From positions 1-13,710 of the forward strand of contig JAGWMH010000022.1 of the NCBI GenBank assembly GCA_028871775.1: DNA of 13,710 nucleotides, given 5' to 3'. This stretch comes from Betaproteobacteria bacterium. Its GTDB lineage: Bacteria > Pseudomonadota > Gammaproteobacteria > Burkholderiales > Gallionellaceae. The position numbers were made by a program, and so were the translations under genes. Below are positions 7,577 through 13,710 of this stretch, piece by piece. The first letter of the stretch is position 1; each line of letters starts with the position of its first letter. The notes beneath the pieces are model-generated. The model did no database searches and was not told the DNA's origin. It saw only the letters and a list, made by a program, of their open reading frames with translations.

Positions 7577-8058
7577 AGCGATGCAATCCGTTCCAGGTGA
7601 GCGATGTCCGACAGGTCTATGGGACGTCCAGCGGCGCGTTTGAGCGCGATCAGATCGGGTATGGACACTACCGGGATGCTGATGCCGCCAACTTCAAACA
7701 TGACCGCACGCCCGCGCATGCCGCCATAATCCAGCGGCGGGAACGGCAGGACATCCACCGTCACCCCCGCCAGTTCAGGGGCGCGCAGGGCAAAGGATAC
7801 AAGGTTGCGCTCGGCGCGCCAGCGGCGCAGCAATTCGATATCGGTGAGCGACGCCAGGGAAACCGGCAAAACCGGACTCAGCCCCAGTTCATTGGCGGTA
7901 TCGAGCAATGCAGCAAGATTTTCCGGCGAAGCGGCAACTGTGATGTCCACATCCATCGTTGCACGTTCCACCCCATGCAGCGAAACCGCAAGCCCGCCGA
8001 TCAGCAGGTATTCCACCCGGTGGCGCGACAGTGCGGAAAACAGGTCTAAATAAAACAT
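7573..8058 (-). CDS. MNT-like nucleotidyltransferase (DUF6036/AbiEii-type)
   Basis: A 161-residue minimal nucleotidyltransferase of the polymerase-beta superfamily. The signature is complete: GG at 21-22, His28-Gly29, Arg32, Thr34 and the catalytic pair Asp36/Asp38 in ATMDVDITV. A third acidic strand, VTVDVLPF, has Asp102. The C-terminal part, PDLIALKRAAGRPIDLSDIAHLERI, is the usual end of this class. Such proteins transfer nucleotides to RNA or protein, and several relatives (MNT, AbiEii, JHP933-like) are parts of toxin-antitoxin or phage-defence pairs; that role is inferred, not shown. It is the first gene of the six-gene minus-strand run and overlaps the 75-residue gene by 4 bases. No clear ribosome-binding site precedes the ATG, and a repeat copy lies 36-71 bases upstream of it. 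It could also be a housekeeping transferase without a partner. Confidence 0.85.
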   Translation of the reverse strand: MFYLDLFSALSRHRVEYLLIGGLAVSLHGVERATMDVDITVAASPENLAALLDTANELGLSPVLPVSLASLTDIELLRRWRAERNLVSFALRAPELAGVTVDVLPFPPLDYGGMRGRAVMFEVGGISIPVVSIPDLIALKRAAGRPIDLSDIAHLERIASL

Positions 8059-8093
8059 GCGGGCAGATCAAGCACCATTGACAAAGGAGGCGT

Positions 8094-8129
8094 GCAATCT
8101 ACCAGCAAATCCACCTGTAAACCATAGCC
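8094..8129. repeat. Copy 1 of a 36-bp direct repeat
   Basis: This copy matches 10919-10954 in the same orientation at 32 of 36 positions, with the first 20 bases (gcaatctaccagcaaatcca) identical. It lies in the 127-bp gap between the BON protein gene and the nucleotidyltransferase gene. Read on the minus strand, both copies give YGL-x-x-DLLVDC, and three of the four differences fall within codons as Leu/Leu, Gln/Arg and Val/Leu. It may be a remnant of a protein-coding sequence or a dispersed intergenic repeat. Confidence 0.65.
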
Positions 8130-8185
8130 GGAGGATGTTGCCACCCATCCTGCCGCGTTTTCGCCATTATTACTGCCTGCGCATG

Positions 8186-8776
8186 CTACTTCCCATCGCT
8201 CACCCGCAGGCGTGACTTCACGCTTTTCACGCCGTCAAGCCCTTTGATCTTCGACACGGCCAGATCAGCCTCTGCCCGGGATTTGGCAACACCCATCAGC
8301 ACTACCCGCCCGCCCACAGCCTTCCAGCGCATGTTCACCGAGTGCACGCCTTGCGCAACAGTCAAAGTTGCGCCGATCTTTTTCTCGAGCAGCAGGTTGG
8401 ACACCATGCTGCCGCCGCTCTCGGTTGCGCTGACGATAATTTCGTTTTGCAGAGACCGGATGCGCTTGTCCTTGCCCAACAGTTTCGCCGCCTTGCGCTT
8501 CGCTTCCTCGCTTTTCACCAATCCTACCAGAACAGCACGCTGGGCAAACACCAGCAAGGAAACCCCTTTCAGGTCGTCGCCCTTGTTTTCCAGCAGAAGC
8601 TTGGTGGCCGTGATGTCGATCTCAACGTCATTCTTGACCTCGCTCTTGCTCCGCACGTCCATTGCGGTGGAAATCGCGCTTCCGGCGAGTGTGGTAACCG
8701 GATCGAACGCCAGGGACGACTGGACAAGGCACAGGAAGAATGAACCGGCTATGGCAAATTTGAATATGTTCTTCAT
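8186..8776 (-). CDS. Exported protein with two BON domains
   Basis: BON (bacterial OsmY and nodulation) domains bind phospholipid or tether to the envelope in osmotic and envelope stress; this protein resembles OsmY/DolP-like periplasmic proteins. The 196 residues start with a Sec signal peptide (Lys2, Lys6, core 8-18, likely cleavage after SLA at residue 23). BON-like unit 1 covers about 48-115: VKNDVEIDITATKLLLENKG, then a strand pair with VLVGLVKSEEAKRKA. Unit 2 covers about 120-193 and ends with VVLMGVAKSRAEADLAVSKI and VKSVKSRLRV. Spacers to the neighbours are 98 and 127 bases. It follows the diguanylate cyclase in the same direction, so a shared transcript is possible. No lipobox is seen. 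Confidence 0.87.
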   Translation of the reverse strand: MKNIFKFAIAGSFFLCLVQSSLAFDPVTTLAGSAISTAMDVRSKSEVKNDVEIDITATKLLLENKGDDLKGVSLLVFAQRAVLVGLVKSEEAKRKAAKLLGKDKRIRSLQNEIIVSATESGGSMVSNLLLEKKIGATLTVAQGVHSVNMRWKAVGGRVVLMGVAKSRAEADLAVSKIKGLDGVKSVKSRLRVSDGK

Positions 8777-8874
8777 TGCATGGAAAAGCTGCTTTGATTA
8801 ACTACCGGCGCAACGCAGGACTCCTCCTCCCGCCGCACACTGTACAATCGTGGCGTAACCACCGGCCATTTATT

Positions 8875-10884
8875 TTAGCCGCATACCCGGTTGCGCCCCG
8901 CGTTTTTAGCCGCATACAAGGCCATGTCGGCGCGCTTGAGCACGTCATCAATCCTGGCATCCATTGCCACAACGCTGGCTACCCCGATCGAAACCGTGAG
9001 GTGAACGGAGCCACCCTGTTCGAGCGGTACGGCCGCGCCAGCAATGGACAGTCGCAGCCGCTCCGCCACCTCCAGCGCTTGCTCGCCTCTGGTTTCCGGC
9101 AACAGGATGGCGAATTCCTCGCCGCCGATGCGCCCCAGTATGTCGATTCCGCGCAAGGTTTGGACACAGACTTCGCTCAGCTTCTGCAACACCAGGTCAC
9201 CGATATGGTGCCCATAGGTATCGTTAACCAACTTGAAGTGATCCACATCCAGCATCAGCACCTGGAGCGGCGCGCCATACCGTTTGGCGCGCGCCAGCTC
9301 CTGTTCCGCCAGCTCGAAGAAATGGCGCCGGTTATTGAGGCCGGTCAGCAGGTCGATGCGCGCCTGGCGCTTCAGTTCATCTTCCAGTTGCTTGCGCTCG
9401 GTGATGTCGCTGACCACACCGCTCCACAGACTGCCACCCCCAGGCTGCGGAGAGGGATCGGATGCGATGTGAACCCAACGTGTTTCGCCACGGATGATAA
9501 AACGGCCTTCCCAGCGAAAAGGTTTCAGGCTCACCGCCACTTCCTGATTGGAGCGGATCAGGCTTTTCAGATCGTCTGGATGAGCGGCGGCAAAGGCTAT
9601 GCTGGCATCGCGCAGCACCGCGTCAGCATCAAGGTCCAGCATCTGACAAAACACCGGGCTGACGTACTCAAAGTTCATCGAGCCATCGGCATGAAAGCGA
9701 AAAAGATAGGCGCCAACAGGAATGCGCTGTGTCAATTCATCATAGCACGCCTTGCTCCTGGCCAGCTCGGCCCGCGCCTGCTCGCGGTTCAGGGTGACGG
9801 AAGCAACAGTCCATGCGGCCAGCGCAAGCAACAGGTAGACAGCTCCCAATAGGGTTCGGCCGCTTGGCTGGTTGTAGAAGGCAGCGCCTGTCAGAACGGC
9901 ATGCGGAACAAACGATACGATCTTCCAGGAATATTCATGCGCCGTCATTTCTTGCTGGCTGGGCGCATGCGCCAGGGTGGAACCCGTGGAAGAATGCTGC
10001 CCCGGCAGCAGCGGATAGACCGTGGTATAGACAAACAGGCCTTTGGCAGTCTGCAATGTTCCCCGCTCGCTGGCAGAAATGGCGCGCCACTCTTCGGGAA
10101 AATCGTGTCCGAAGGTGCGCTCGCTCTTGCCCAGCATGAAACCCCACTCATCTTCACGTTTGGCGCCGCTCAGCCAGTAGCCATCATGATTGAGCAGCAT
10201 GCTGCTATGCGGGTCGCCGCCCTGCATAATCACGCGAAAGTGCTGAAGCAGTTCATTGCCAAAATAATTCAGCACGATCACGCCCTTCTTGCGCCCCGCA
10301 CTATCGAACACCGGTGTGCCGAAACGGATCATCGGTTTGTAGGGAATTTCCAGGCTGCCCTGTTCAATATTCAGGTCCAGTGGAGAGACAAACACTTCGC
10401 CTTGCTTGAGCTTGATCGTGTCGTTGAAGTAATAGCGCCCCGACTTGTTTTGCAACTGCTCGCGCGGCACGATGGCGGGCTTGCCGTCGTTGTAATTGAT
10501 GCTGATCACTTCCTGCCCGCTGGCGTCAAGGTAGCGCACCTGGTCATAAAGCCGCGCTTCCCGTGCCAGCACCAGGAATAGTTTAGCCAGCTCCTCGCGC
10601 TGCGCCGGATTGCCGCTATCCTGATACCAGCGCAGCAGGGGCAGGTTGGCGATGACACGCAGATGGGTATCGACCACCGATAAATCCCGCGCAACCAGCC
10701 CCCTGGCAATCTCGATGCGGCTGCTCTCGCGTTCCACTGTTCTTTCCAACCGCCTTTGTTCGTCGAATCGAATGCTCGACAGCAGAACGATGGAAAGAAC
10801 CATCACGATGGGCAGGTAAATCAGGACAAAGCGTTTGAGCAATGCTGGTATTGGGGTACTGTTATCAGGGCGAATTAGCGGCAC
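8875..10884 (-). CDS. Membrane diguanylate cyclase with Cache sensor, PAS and GGDEF domains
   Basis: Makes the second messenger c-di-GMP from two GTP in response to a periplasmic signal. Of 669 residues, a short cytoplasmic tail leads to TM1 (about 19-37), then a large periplasmic sensor (about 40-340) of the dCache kind; YDQVRYLDASGQEVISINYNDG is its typical first-strand segment. TM2 is at about 344-365, a PAS domain at about 375-500 ends in SDITERKQLEDEL, and the GGDEF domain starts at RIDLLTGLNNRRHF. The active-site motif is GGEEF (587-591), an active form, and the I-site RGID (578-581) is present, so product inhibition is likely. The start codon is GTG, preceded by GGAGG. The promoter region is shared with the divergent dehydrogenase. 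The signal is unknown. Confidence 0.93.
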   Translation of the reverse strand: MPLIRPDNSTPIPALLKRFVLIYLPIVMVLSIVLLSSIRFDEQRRLERTVERESSRIEIARGLVARDLSVVDTHLRVIANLPLLRWYQDSGNPAQREELAKLFLVLAREARLYDQVRYLDASGQEVISINYNDGKPAIVPREQLQNKSGRYYFNDTIKLKQGEVFVSPLDLNIEQGSLEIPYKPMIRFGTPVFDSAGRKKGVIVLNYFGNELLQHFRVIMQGGDPHSSMLLNHDGYWLSGAKREDEWGFMLGKSERTFGHDFPEEWRAISASERGTLQTAKGLFVYTTVYPLLPGQHSSTGSTLAHAPSQQEMTAHEYSWKIVSFVPHAVLTGAAFYNQPSGRTLLGAVYLLLALAAWTVASVTLNREQARAELARSKACYDELTQRIPVGAYLFRFHADGSMNFEYVSPVFCQMLDLDADAVLRDASIAFAAAHPDDLKSLIRSNQEVAVSLKPFRWEGRFIIRGETRWVHIASDPSPQPGGGSLWSGVVSDITERKQLEDELKRQARIDLLTGLNNRRHFFELAEQELARAKRYGAPLQVLMLDVDHFKLVNDTYGHHIGDLVLQKLSEVCVQTLRGIDILGRIGGEEFAILLPETRGEQALEVAERLRLSIAGAAVPLEQGGSVHLTVSIGVASVVAMDARIDDVLKRADMALYAAKNAGRNRVCG

Positions 10885-10888
10885 GCAG

Positions 10889-10893
10889 CCTCC
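10889..10893 (-). promoter_or_regulatory. Ribosome-binding site that supports the GTG start of the cyclase
   Basis: The minus strand reads GGAGG four bases before the GTG at 10884. This decides the otherwise unusual start codon; the next in-frame Met lies within TM1. Confidence 0.65.
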
Positions 10894-10918
10894 ACGATTA
10901 AGAACTTGACCTGCCCGC

Positions 10919-10954
10919 GCAATCTACCAGCAAATCCAACCGCAAACCATAGGC
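10919..10954. repeat. Copy 2 of a 36-bp direct repeat
   Basis: This partner of 8094-8129 has the same orientation and matches at 32 of 36 bases. It lies in the divergent promoter region, about 2.8 kb from copy 1, so the pair brackets the BON protein and cyclase genes. On the minus strand it reads YGLRLDLLVDC, close to the YGLQVDLLVDC of copy 1. No longer homology beyond about 36 bases is obvious. Confidence 0.65.
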
Positions 10955-11002
10955 AGTGACATAGCTAAAGGTATGTGCCGCCGTAGAGGTAAAATAGCGG
11001 CC

Positions 11003-12631
11003 ATGCTGCGACTCGCCGAAATCAAGCTTCCGCTCGACCACTCCGAAGACGACCTCAAGGCCGCGATTCTCAAGCGGCTGGGAGTTGCGGCGGATGAGTT
11101 GATCGGTTACACACTGTTCCGGCGCGGCTTCGATGCGCGCAAACCGTCGGCGATCCTGTTTATCTACACGCTGGATGTCGAGGTAAAGAATGAGTCCACG
11201 CTGCTCAAGCGTCTGCATGGCGACAAGCATGTCAGTATTGCACCGGACACCAGTTACCACTTCGTCGCGCAAGCGCCGAAGGATTTGACTGAACGCCCGG
11301 TCATCATCGGCACCGGGCCGTGCGGAATTTTTGCCGGTTTGATCCTGGCGCAGATGGGCTTCCGCCCTGTCATCCTGGAACGCGGCAAGGCGGTGCGCGA
11401 GCGCACCAAGGACACCTTCGGCCTGTGGCGGCAGGGCCGGCTCGATCCGGAATCCAATGTGCAATTCGGCGAAGGCGGGGCGGGGACGTTCTCCGACGGC
11501 AAGCTGCACAGCCAGATCAAAGACCCGAAGCATTACGGGCGCAAGGTACTCAGCGAATTCGTGAAGGCGGGCGCGCCGGAGGAAATCCTCTACGTAAGCA
11601 AACCGCATATCGGCACGTTCAGATTGGTAGGCATGGTAGAGGCCATGCGCGCCACGATTGAAGCATTGGGTGGCGAGATACGCTTCCAGAGCAGGGTCGC
11701 GGATGTCATTATAGATGGCGGACAGGTGCGCGGCGTGGTGCTGGCAAATGGCGAGCAGATTGCCAGCAATCATGTGGTGCTGGCCGTCGGCCACAGCGCG
11801 CGCGACACTTTCGAGATGCTGCACCGGCGCGGTGTGTACCTGGAGGCCAAGCCCTTTTCCATCGGCTTCCGCATCGAACACCCGCAATCGCTGATCGACC
11901 GCGCGCGTTTCGGCAAGAATGCGGGCAACGCGCTGCTTGGCGCGGCGGATTACAAGCTGGTGCACCACTGCAGCAATGGCCGCTCGGTTTACAGTTTCTG
12001 CATGTGCCCCGGCGGCACCGTGGTGGCGGCAACCTCCGAAGAAGGCGGCGTGGTCACCAACGGCATGAGCCAGTATTCGCGCAACGAACGCAATGCCAAC
12101 AGCGGGATAGTGGTGGGCATCACCCCGGAAGATTACCCCGGCGGCCCTTTGGCCGGCATCGCCTTCCAGCGGCAATGGGAAGCGCGCGCATTCGAGCTGG
12201 GCGGAAAAGATTATTGCGCGCCGGCGCAACTGGTCGGCGACTTTCTCGCCGGCCGCCCCTCCAAGGCGCTAGGCTCGGTGGTGCCATCCTACACACCCGG
12301 CGTGCATCTGTGCGACCTTGCCAGCGCCCTGCCCGATTACGCCATCGCCGCAATACGCGAAGCGCTGCCCGCTTTCGACAAACAGATCAAGGGCTTTGCG
12401 GTGGCTGACGCCGTGCTCACCGGCGTGGAGACGCGCACCTCTTCGCCGCTGCGCATCAAGCGCGGCGAGGATTCCCAGAGTATAAACACCAGAGGGCTTT
12501 ACCCGGCGGGGGAAGGCGCGGGCTATGCGGGTGGGATTCTTTCCGCCGCGGTGGACGGCATCCAGGTCGCCGAGGCGGTGGCGCTGGACATCATGCGCAG
12601 TGCGGAAATGACGAAGTTAAGGAAACGCTGA
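11003..12631 (+). CDS. FAD-dependent dehydrogenase of COG2509 type
   Basis: A cytoplasmic flavoprotein oxidoreductase of 542 residues; substrate unknown. An N-terminal domain of about 95 residues begins MLRLAEIKLPLDHSEDDL. The Rossmann FAD site is GTGPCG (103-108) followed by an acidic end at PVILERGK. The family signature EGGAGTFSDGKL is at 157-168, and the C-terminal FAD-contact stretch is YPAGEGAGYAGGILSAAVDG. Cys residues in YSFCMCPGG recall the redox region of this family. I start at 11003 (MLRL) because the ten residues before it (from 10973) are Arg-rich and outside the family pattern. The TGA at 12629 and the last five codons lie inside an inverted-repeat element (12617 onward), so the C-terminal end KLRKR may be element-derived. 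It is divergent from the cyclase. Confidence 0.88.
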   Translation: MLRLAEIKLPLDHSEDDLKAAILKRLGVAADELIGYTLFRRGFDARKPSAILFIYTLDVEVKNESTLLKRLHGDKHVSIAPDTSYHFVAQAPKDLTERPVIIGTGPCGIFAGLILAQMGFRPVILERGKAVRERTKDTFGLWRQGRLDPESNVQFGEGGAGTFSDGKLHSQIKDPKHYGRKVLSEFVKAGAPEEILYVSKPHIGTFRLVGMVEAMRATIEALGGEIRFQSRVADVIIDGGQVRGVVLANGEQIASNHVVLAVGHSARDTFEMLHRRGVYLEAKPFSIGFRIEHPQSLIDRARFGKNAGNALLGAADYKLVHHCSNGRSVYSFCMCPGGTVVAATSEEGGVVTNGMSQYSRNERNANSGIVVGITPEDYPGGPLAGIAFQRQWEARAFELGGKDYCAPAQLVGDFLAGRPSKALGSVVPSYTPGVHLCDLASALPDYAIAAIREALPAFDKQIKGFAVADAVLTGVETRTSSPLRIKRGEDSQSINTRGLYPAGEGAGYAGGILSAAVDGIQVAEAVALDIMRSAEMTKLRKR

Positions 12632-12812
12632 ATAAGTTTGTCATCGCGAGAATAAGCCGTTAGCCGCGAGCGAAGCGTGGCGGGAAGCGACGTGGCGACC
12701 CACAACTATGTGATCTTTGAGGCTTTCTGGATTGCTTCGCTGCCTGCCACGCTTCGCTCGCAGCTAAAGGCTTTTGCAATGACGATCTTGGAATTGTTCA
12801 GCATTTCCCTAA
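12617..12812. mobile_element. MITE-like inverted-repeat element
   Basis: About 196 bp whose two halves are imperfect inverted repeats. The left end, ttaaggaaacgctgaataag, mirrors the right end, whose reverse complement is ttagggaaatgctgaacaat. Inside, gcgagcgaagcgtggc (12666-12681) pairs exactly with 12746-12761. TA flanks both ends, as expected for a TA target duplication of the mariner/IS630 kind, though this could be chance. No transposase is encoded, so it is a non-autonomous element or a structured repeat. It lies between convergent genes and supplies the stop codon of the dehydrogenase gene. The large stem could act as a bidirectional terminator. Confidence 0.7.
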
Positions 12813-12826
12813 TCGGTAATTTGGTT

Positions 12827-13447
12827 TTATCTGCCCAGCAATCCCTGGCCGGCCATAGTCTTCACCATGATACCGATGTATGACTTGATGCGACTCTGGT
12901 CGGAGCCGCTCAGCCCGGTTTCGGACGAGGCAGACCATACCAGTTTGTCATTCCTGGCTTCGTACAGGTTGGTTTCAATGACTGCGAATTCTTCCTCGGC
13001 CATATAGCCCGGCGTGTACAACGCCTGGTAGCCATAGCCGTAGTAGTCCGGCCATGTGCCGTAATAGGGCGGTGGGTAATAGGCAGTCCCCGGCACATAG
13101 AACTGCACGGTCTTTTTGCTCACCATCCTGGTGATGAGCACCGTATCGGCTCCCAGTTGCGCCAGCTTTGCCGCGATGACCGCATGGTCATCCTCCTGCC
13201 TGTCGGGAAGAACGGTATAGCTCGCGATGGCTTCCGTCCCATGGGCATTGAGCTGCCGGACAAATTCGTCCTCGAAGATTCTCCTGTTTACCGGATTCTT
13301 GGCTACCCCGATGACCATGACCCGGTAGGGGCGTGCCTTGTACGACGGGTCTTTCCAGAGCGCGTTAAGCTGTGTCGTTGCGCATGCAGTGACGAGCATT
13401 GCGATGAGCGCCAATAATCTGTATGGATTTCGCATGGATCGTGTCAT
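12827..13447 (-). CDS. Outer-membrane lipoprotein, DUF4136-like
   Basis: A 206-residue envelope lipoprotein of unknown function. The signal sequence has Arg3/Arg6, a core at 10-20 and a lipobox LVTAC with Cys22 as the acylated residue. The next residue is Ala, not Asp, which suggests sorting to the outer membrane. The mature start ATTQLNALWKDPSY, the segment YRVMVIGVAKNPVNRRIFEDEF, and a strand VIETNLYEARNDKLVWSASSETG fit DUF4136/GNA1162-type domains, known only from sequence families. A Tyr/Pro-rich loop at about 120-150 (YYPPPYYGTW, DYYGYGYQ) is unusual and low in complexity. AAGGAA six bases before the ATG at 13447 supports this start over Met5. It is flanked by inverted-repeat elements on both sides. 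Confidence is high that it is a real gene, lower on the family. Confidence 0.82.
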   Translation of the reverse strand: MTRSMRNPYRLLALIAMLVTACATTQLNALWKDPSYKARPYRVMVIGVAKNPVNRRIFEDEFVRQLNAHGTEAIASYTVLPDRQEDDHAVIAAKLAQLGADTVLITRMVSKKTVQFYVPGTAYYPPPYYGTWPDYYGYGYQALYTPGYMAEEEFAVIETNLYEARNDKLVWSASSETGLSGSDQSRIKSYIGIMVKTMAGQGLLGR

Positions 13448-13453
13448 TTGTTG

Positions 13454-13459
13454 TTCCTT
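13454..13459 (-). promoter_or_regulatory. Ribosome-binding site of the lipoprotein gene
   Basis: The minus strand reads AAGGAA six bases before the ATG at 13447, which supports the longer N-terminus (MTRSMRN) over the start at Met5. Confidence 0.6.
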
Positions 13460-13470
13460 CTTTTACCAGC

Positions 13471-13710
13471 TTAAGGAACCTCTGAACAAGTTCTCCATGA
13501 GCCGCGTTGCTGACCAAAACGGGATGACCGCAAGGAGCGCGACGAAGGTAGCGGCTGCGACACGTTACTGCGCAGCAGCCGCTTGCGGGAGCAGCCGCAG
13601 GCAGCCCTTCCCGCTCCAGACGGCTACGCCGCTCCGTGTCAGGGCTGCGTCCGAGACTACGATGCCGAGGAGCGTAACACCGCGAGCATCCGTTTTGGTC
13701 GCAACCCTTA
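13471..13710. mobile_element. Second inverted-repeat element, probably cut by the window end
   Basis: It starts with ttaaggaacctctgaacaag, which matches the left end of the element at 12617 (19 of 23 bases agree over the first 23). Inside, gttgctgaccaaaacgggatg at 13506-13526 is mirrored by 13687-13705 (reverse complement gttgcgaccaaaacggatg). The intervening 160 bases are rich in short complementary stretches such as gcagcagccgcttgcgggagc and are free of a convincing gene. The right terminal motif has not appeared by 13710, so the element seems to continue. No gene is seen in the 263 bases after the lipoprotein start. Confidence 0.55.

Larger units (their letters stand above)
10885..11002. 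promoter_or_regulatory. Divergent intergenic region with a possible -10 box
   Basis: The 118 bases between the cyclase (minus) and the dehydrogenase (plus) must hold both promoters. For the plus-strand gene, TAAAAT at 10990-10995 lies seven bases before the ATG, which would put transcription start at or next to the start codon (a leaderless or very short leader message). I see no convincing -35 box. A repeat copy occupies 10919-10954. The evidence is weak: the -10 match alone is common. Confidence 0.3.

Noticed and set aside
7353..7586. N-terminal extension of the NnrS frame by about 78 residues.
   Set aside because: The extension is unlike NnrS and overlaps the 75-residue gene; the ATG at 7352 in an ATGA overlap fits the family start.
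8083..8127. Plus-strand aaaggagg followed at once by GTG and 11 codons, as a possible leader peptide.
   Set aside because: The Shine-Dalgarno match ends one base from the GTG, too close. No plus-strand gene follows, and the second repeat copy lacks a start codon.
8873..8917. Short direct repeat ttttagccgcatac (8873-8886 and 8904-8917) at the 3' end of the cyclase gene.
   Set aside because: Only 14 bases, inside the coding end, where it encodes unlike residues; most likely chance or slippage.
8776..9852. Plus-strand frame (358 codons) opposite the cyclase.
   Set aside because: His/Gln-rich antisense shadow; the minus strand has TM, Cache, PAS and GGEEF segments in order.
10898..12229. Minus-strand frame (443 codons) opposite the dehydrogenase.
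   Set aside because: Composition typical of antisense frames; only its C-terminal end over the 36-bp repeat is of note, and that is reported as a repeat.

Overview
The window is about 13.7 kb of GC-rich, densely coding bacterial chromosome. Protein sequences, short spacers and two c-di-GMP signalling genes suggest a proteobacterium, most likely a betaproteobacterium of the Nitrosomonadales/Gallionellaceae kind. That placement is an impression from protein similarity and composition, not a computed result. I see no rRNA, tRNA, CRISPR array or transposase gene.

Layout. (1) 1-3016, plus strand: the 3' end of a membrane protein resembling the CcdA/DsbD fold, joined by an ATGA stop/start overlap to a full P-type cation ATPase. 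The ATPase resembles the Na,K-ATPase (type II) branch and carries an in-frame repeat-derived insert. (2) 3026-8058, minus strand: a tight six-gene run. In transcription order it is an MNT-like nucleotidyltransferase, a 75-residue protein, an NnrS-family membrane protein, RadA/Sms, a secreted protein of unknown function, and a cyclic-nucleotide-binding/GGDEF regulator with a degenerate GGDRF site. The first three genes are joined by two 4-base ATGA overlaps, and the NnrS gene ends 4 bases before radA. (3) 8186-10884, minus strand: an exported two-BON-domain protein and, upstream of it, a membrane-bound Cache-PAS-GGDEF diguanylate cyclase with a GTG start. (4) 11003-12631, plus strand: a COG2509-type FAD-dependent dehydrogenase, divergent from the cyclase. 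(5) 12617-13710: a roughly 196-bp inverted-repeat (MITE-like) element that supplies the stop codon of the dehydrogenase gene, a lipoprotein of DUF4136 type on the minus strand, and a second inverted-repeat element that starts with the same terminal motif and runs toward or past the window end.

Working together. Two c-di-GMP proteins, both keeping an RxxD inhibitory-site motif, lie within 8 kb. One looks enzymatically active (GGEEF) and the other looks like a receptor or dead enzyme (GGDRF). The envelope-stress flavour of the BON protein, DUF4136 lipoprotein, NnrS (nitric-oxide-related) and RadA (recombination repair) is suggestive, but only the close spacing of the six-gene run is direct evidence of joint expression.

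Most unusual points: the nucleotidyltransferase/small-protein pair fused by overlaps to nnrS and radA; the repeat-derived peptide inside the ATPase; the MITE-like pair sharing termini at the right end; and a 36-bp direct repeat at 8094 and 10919 whose differences look codon-like on the minus strand.
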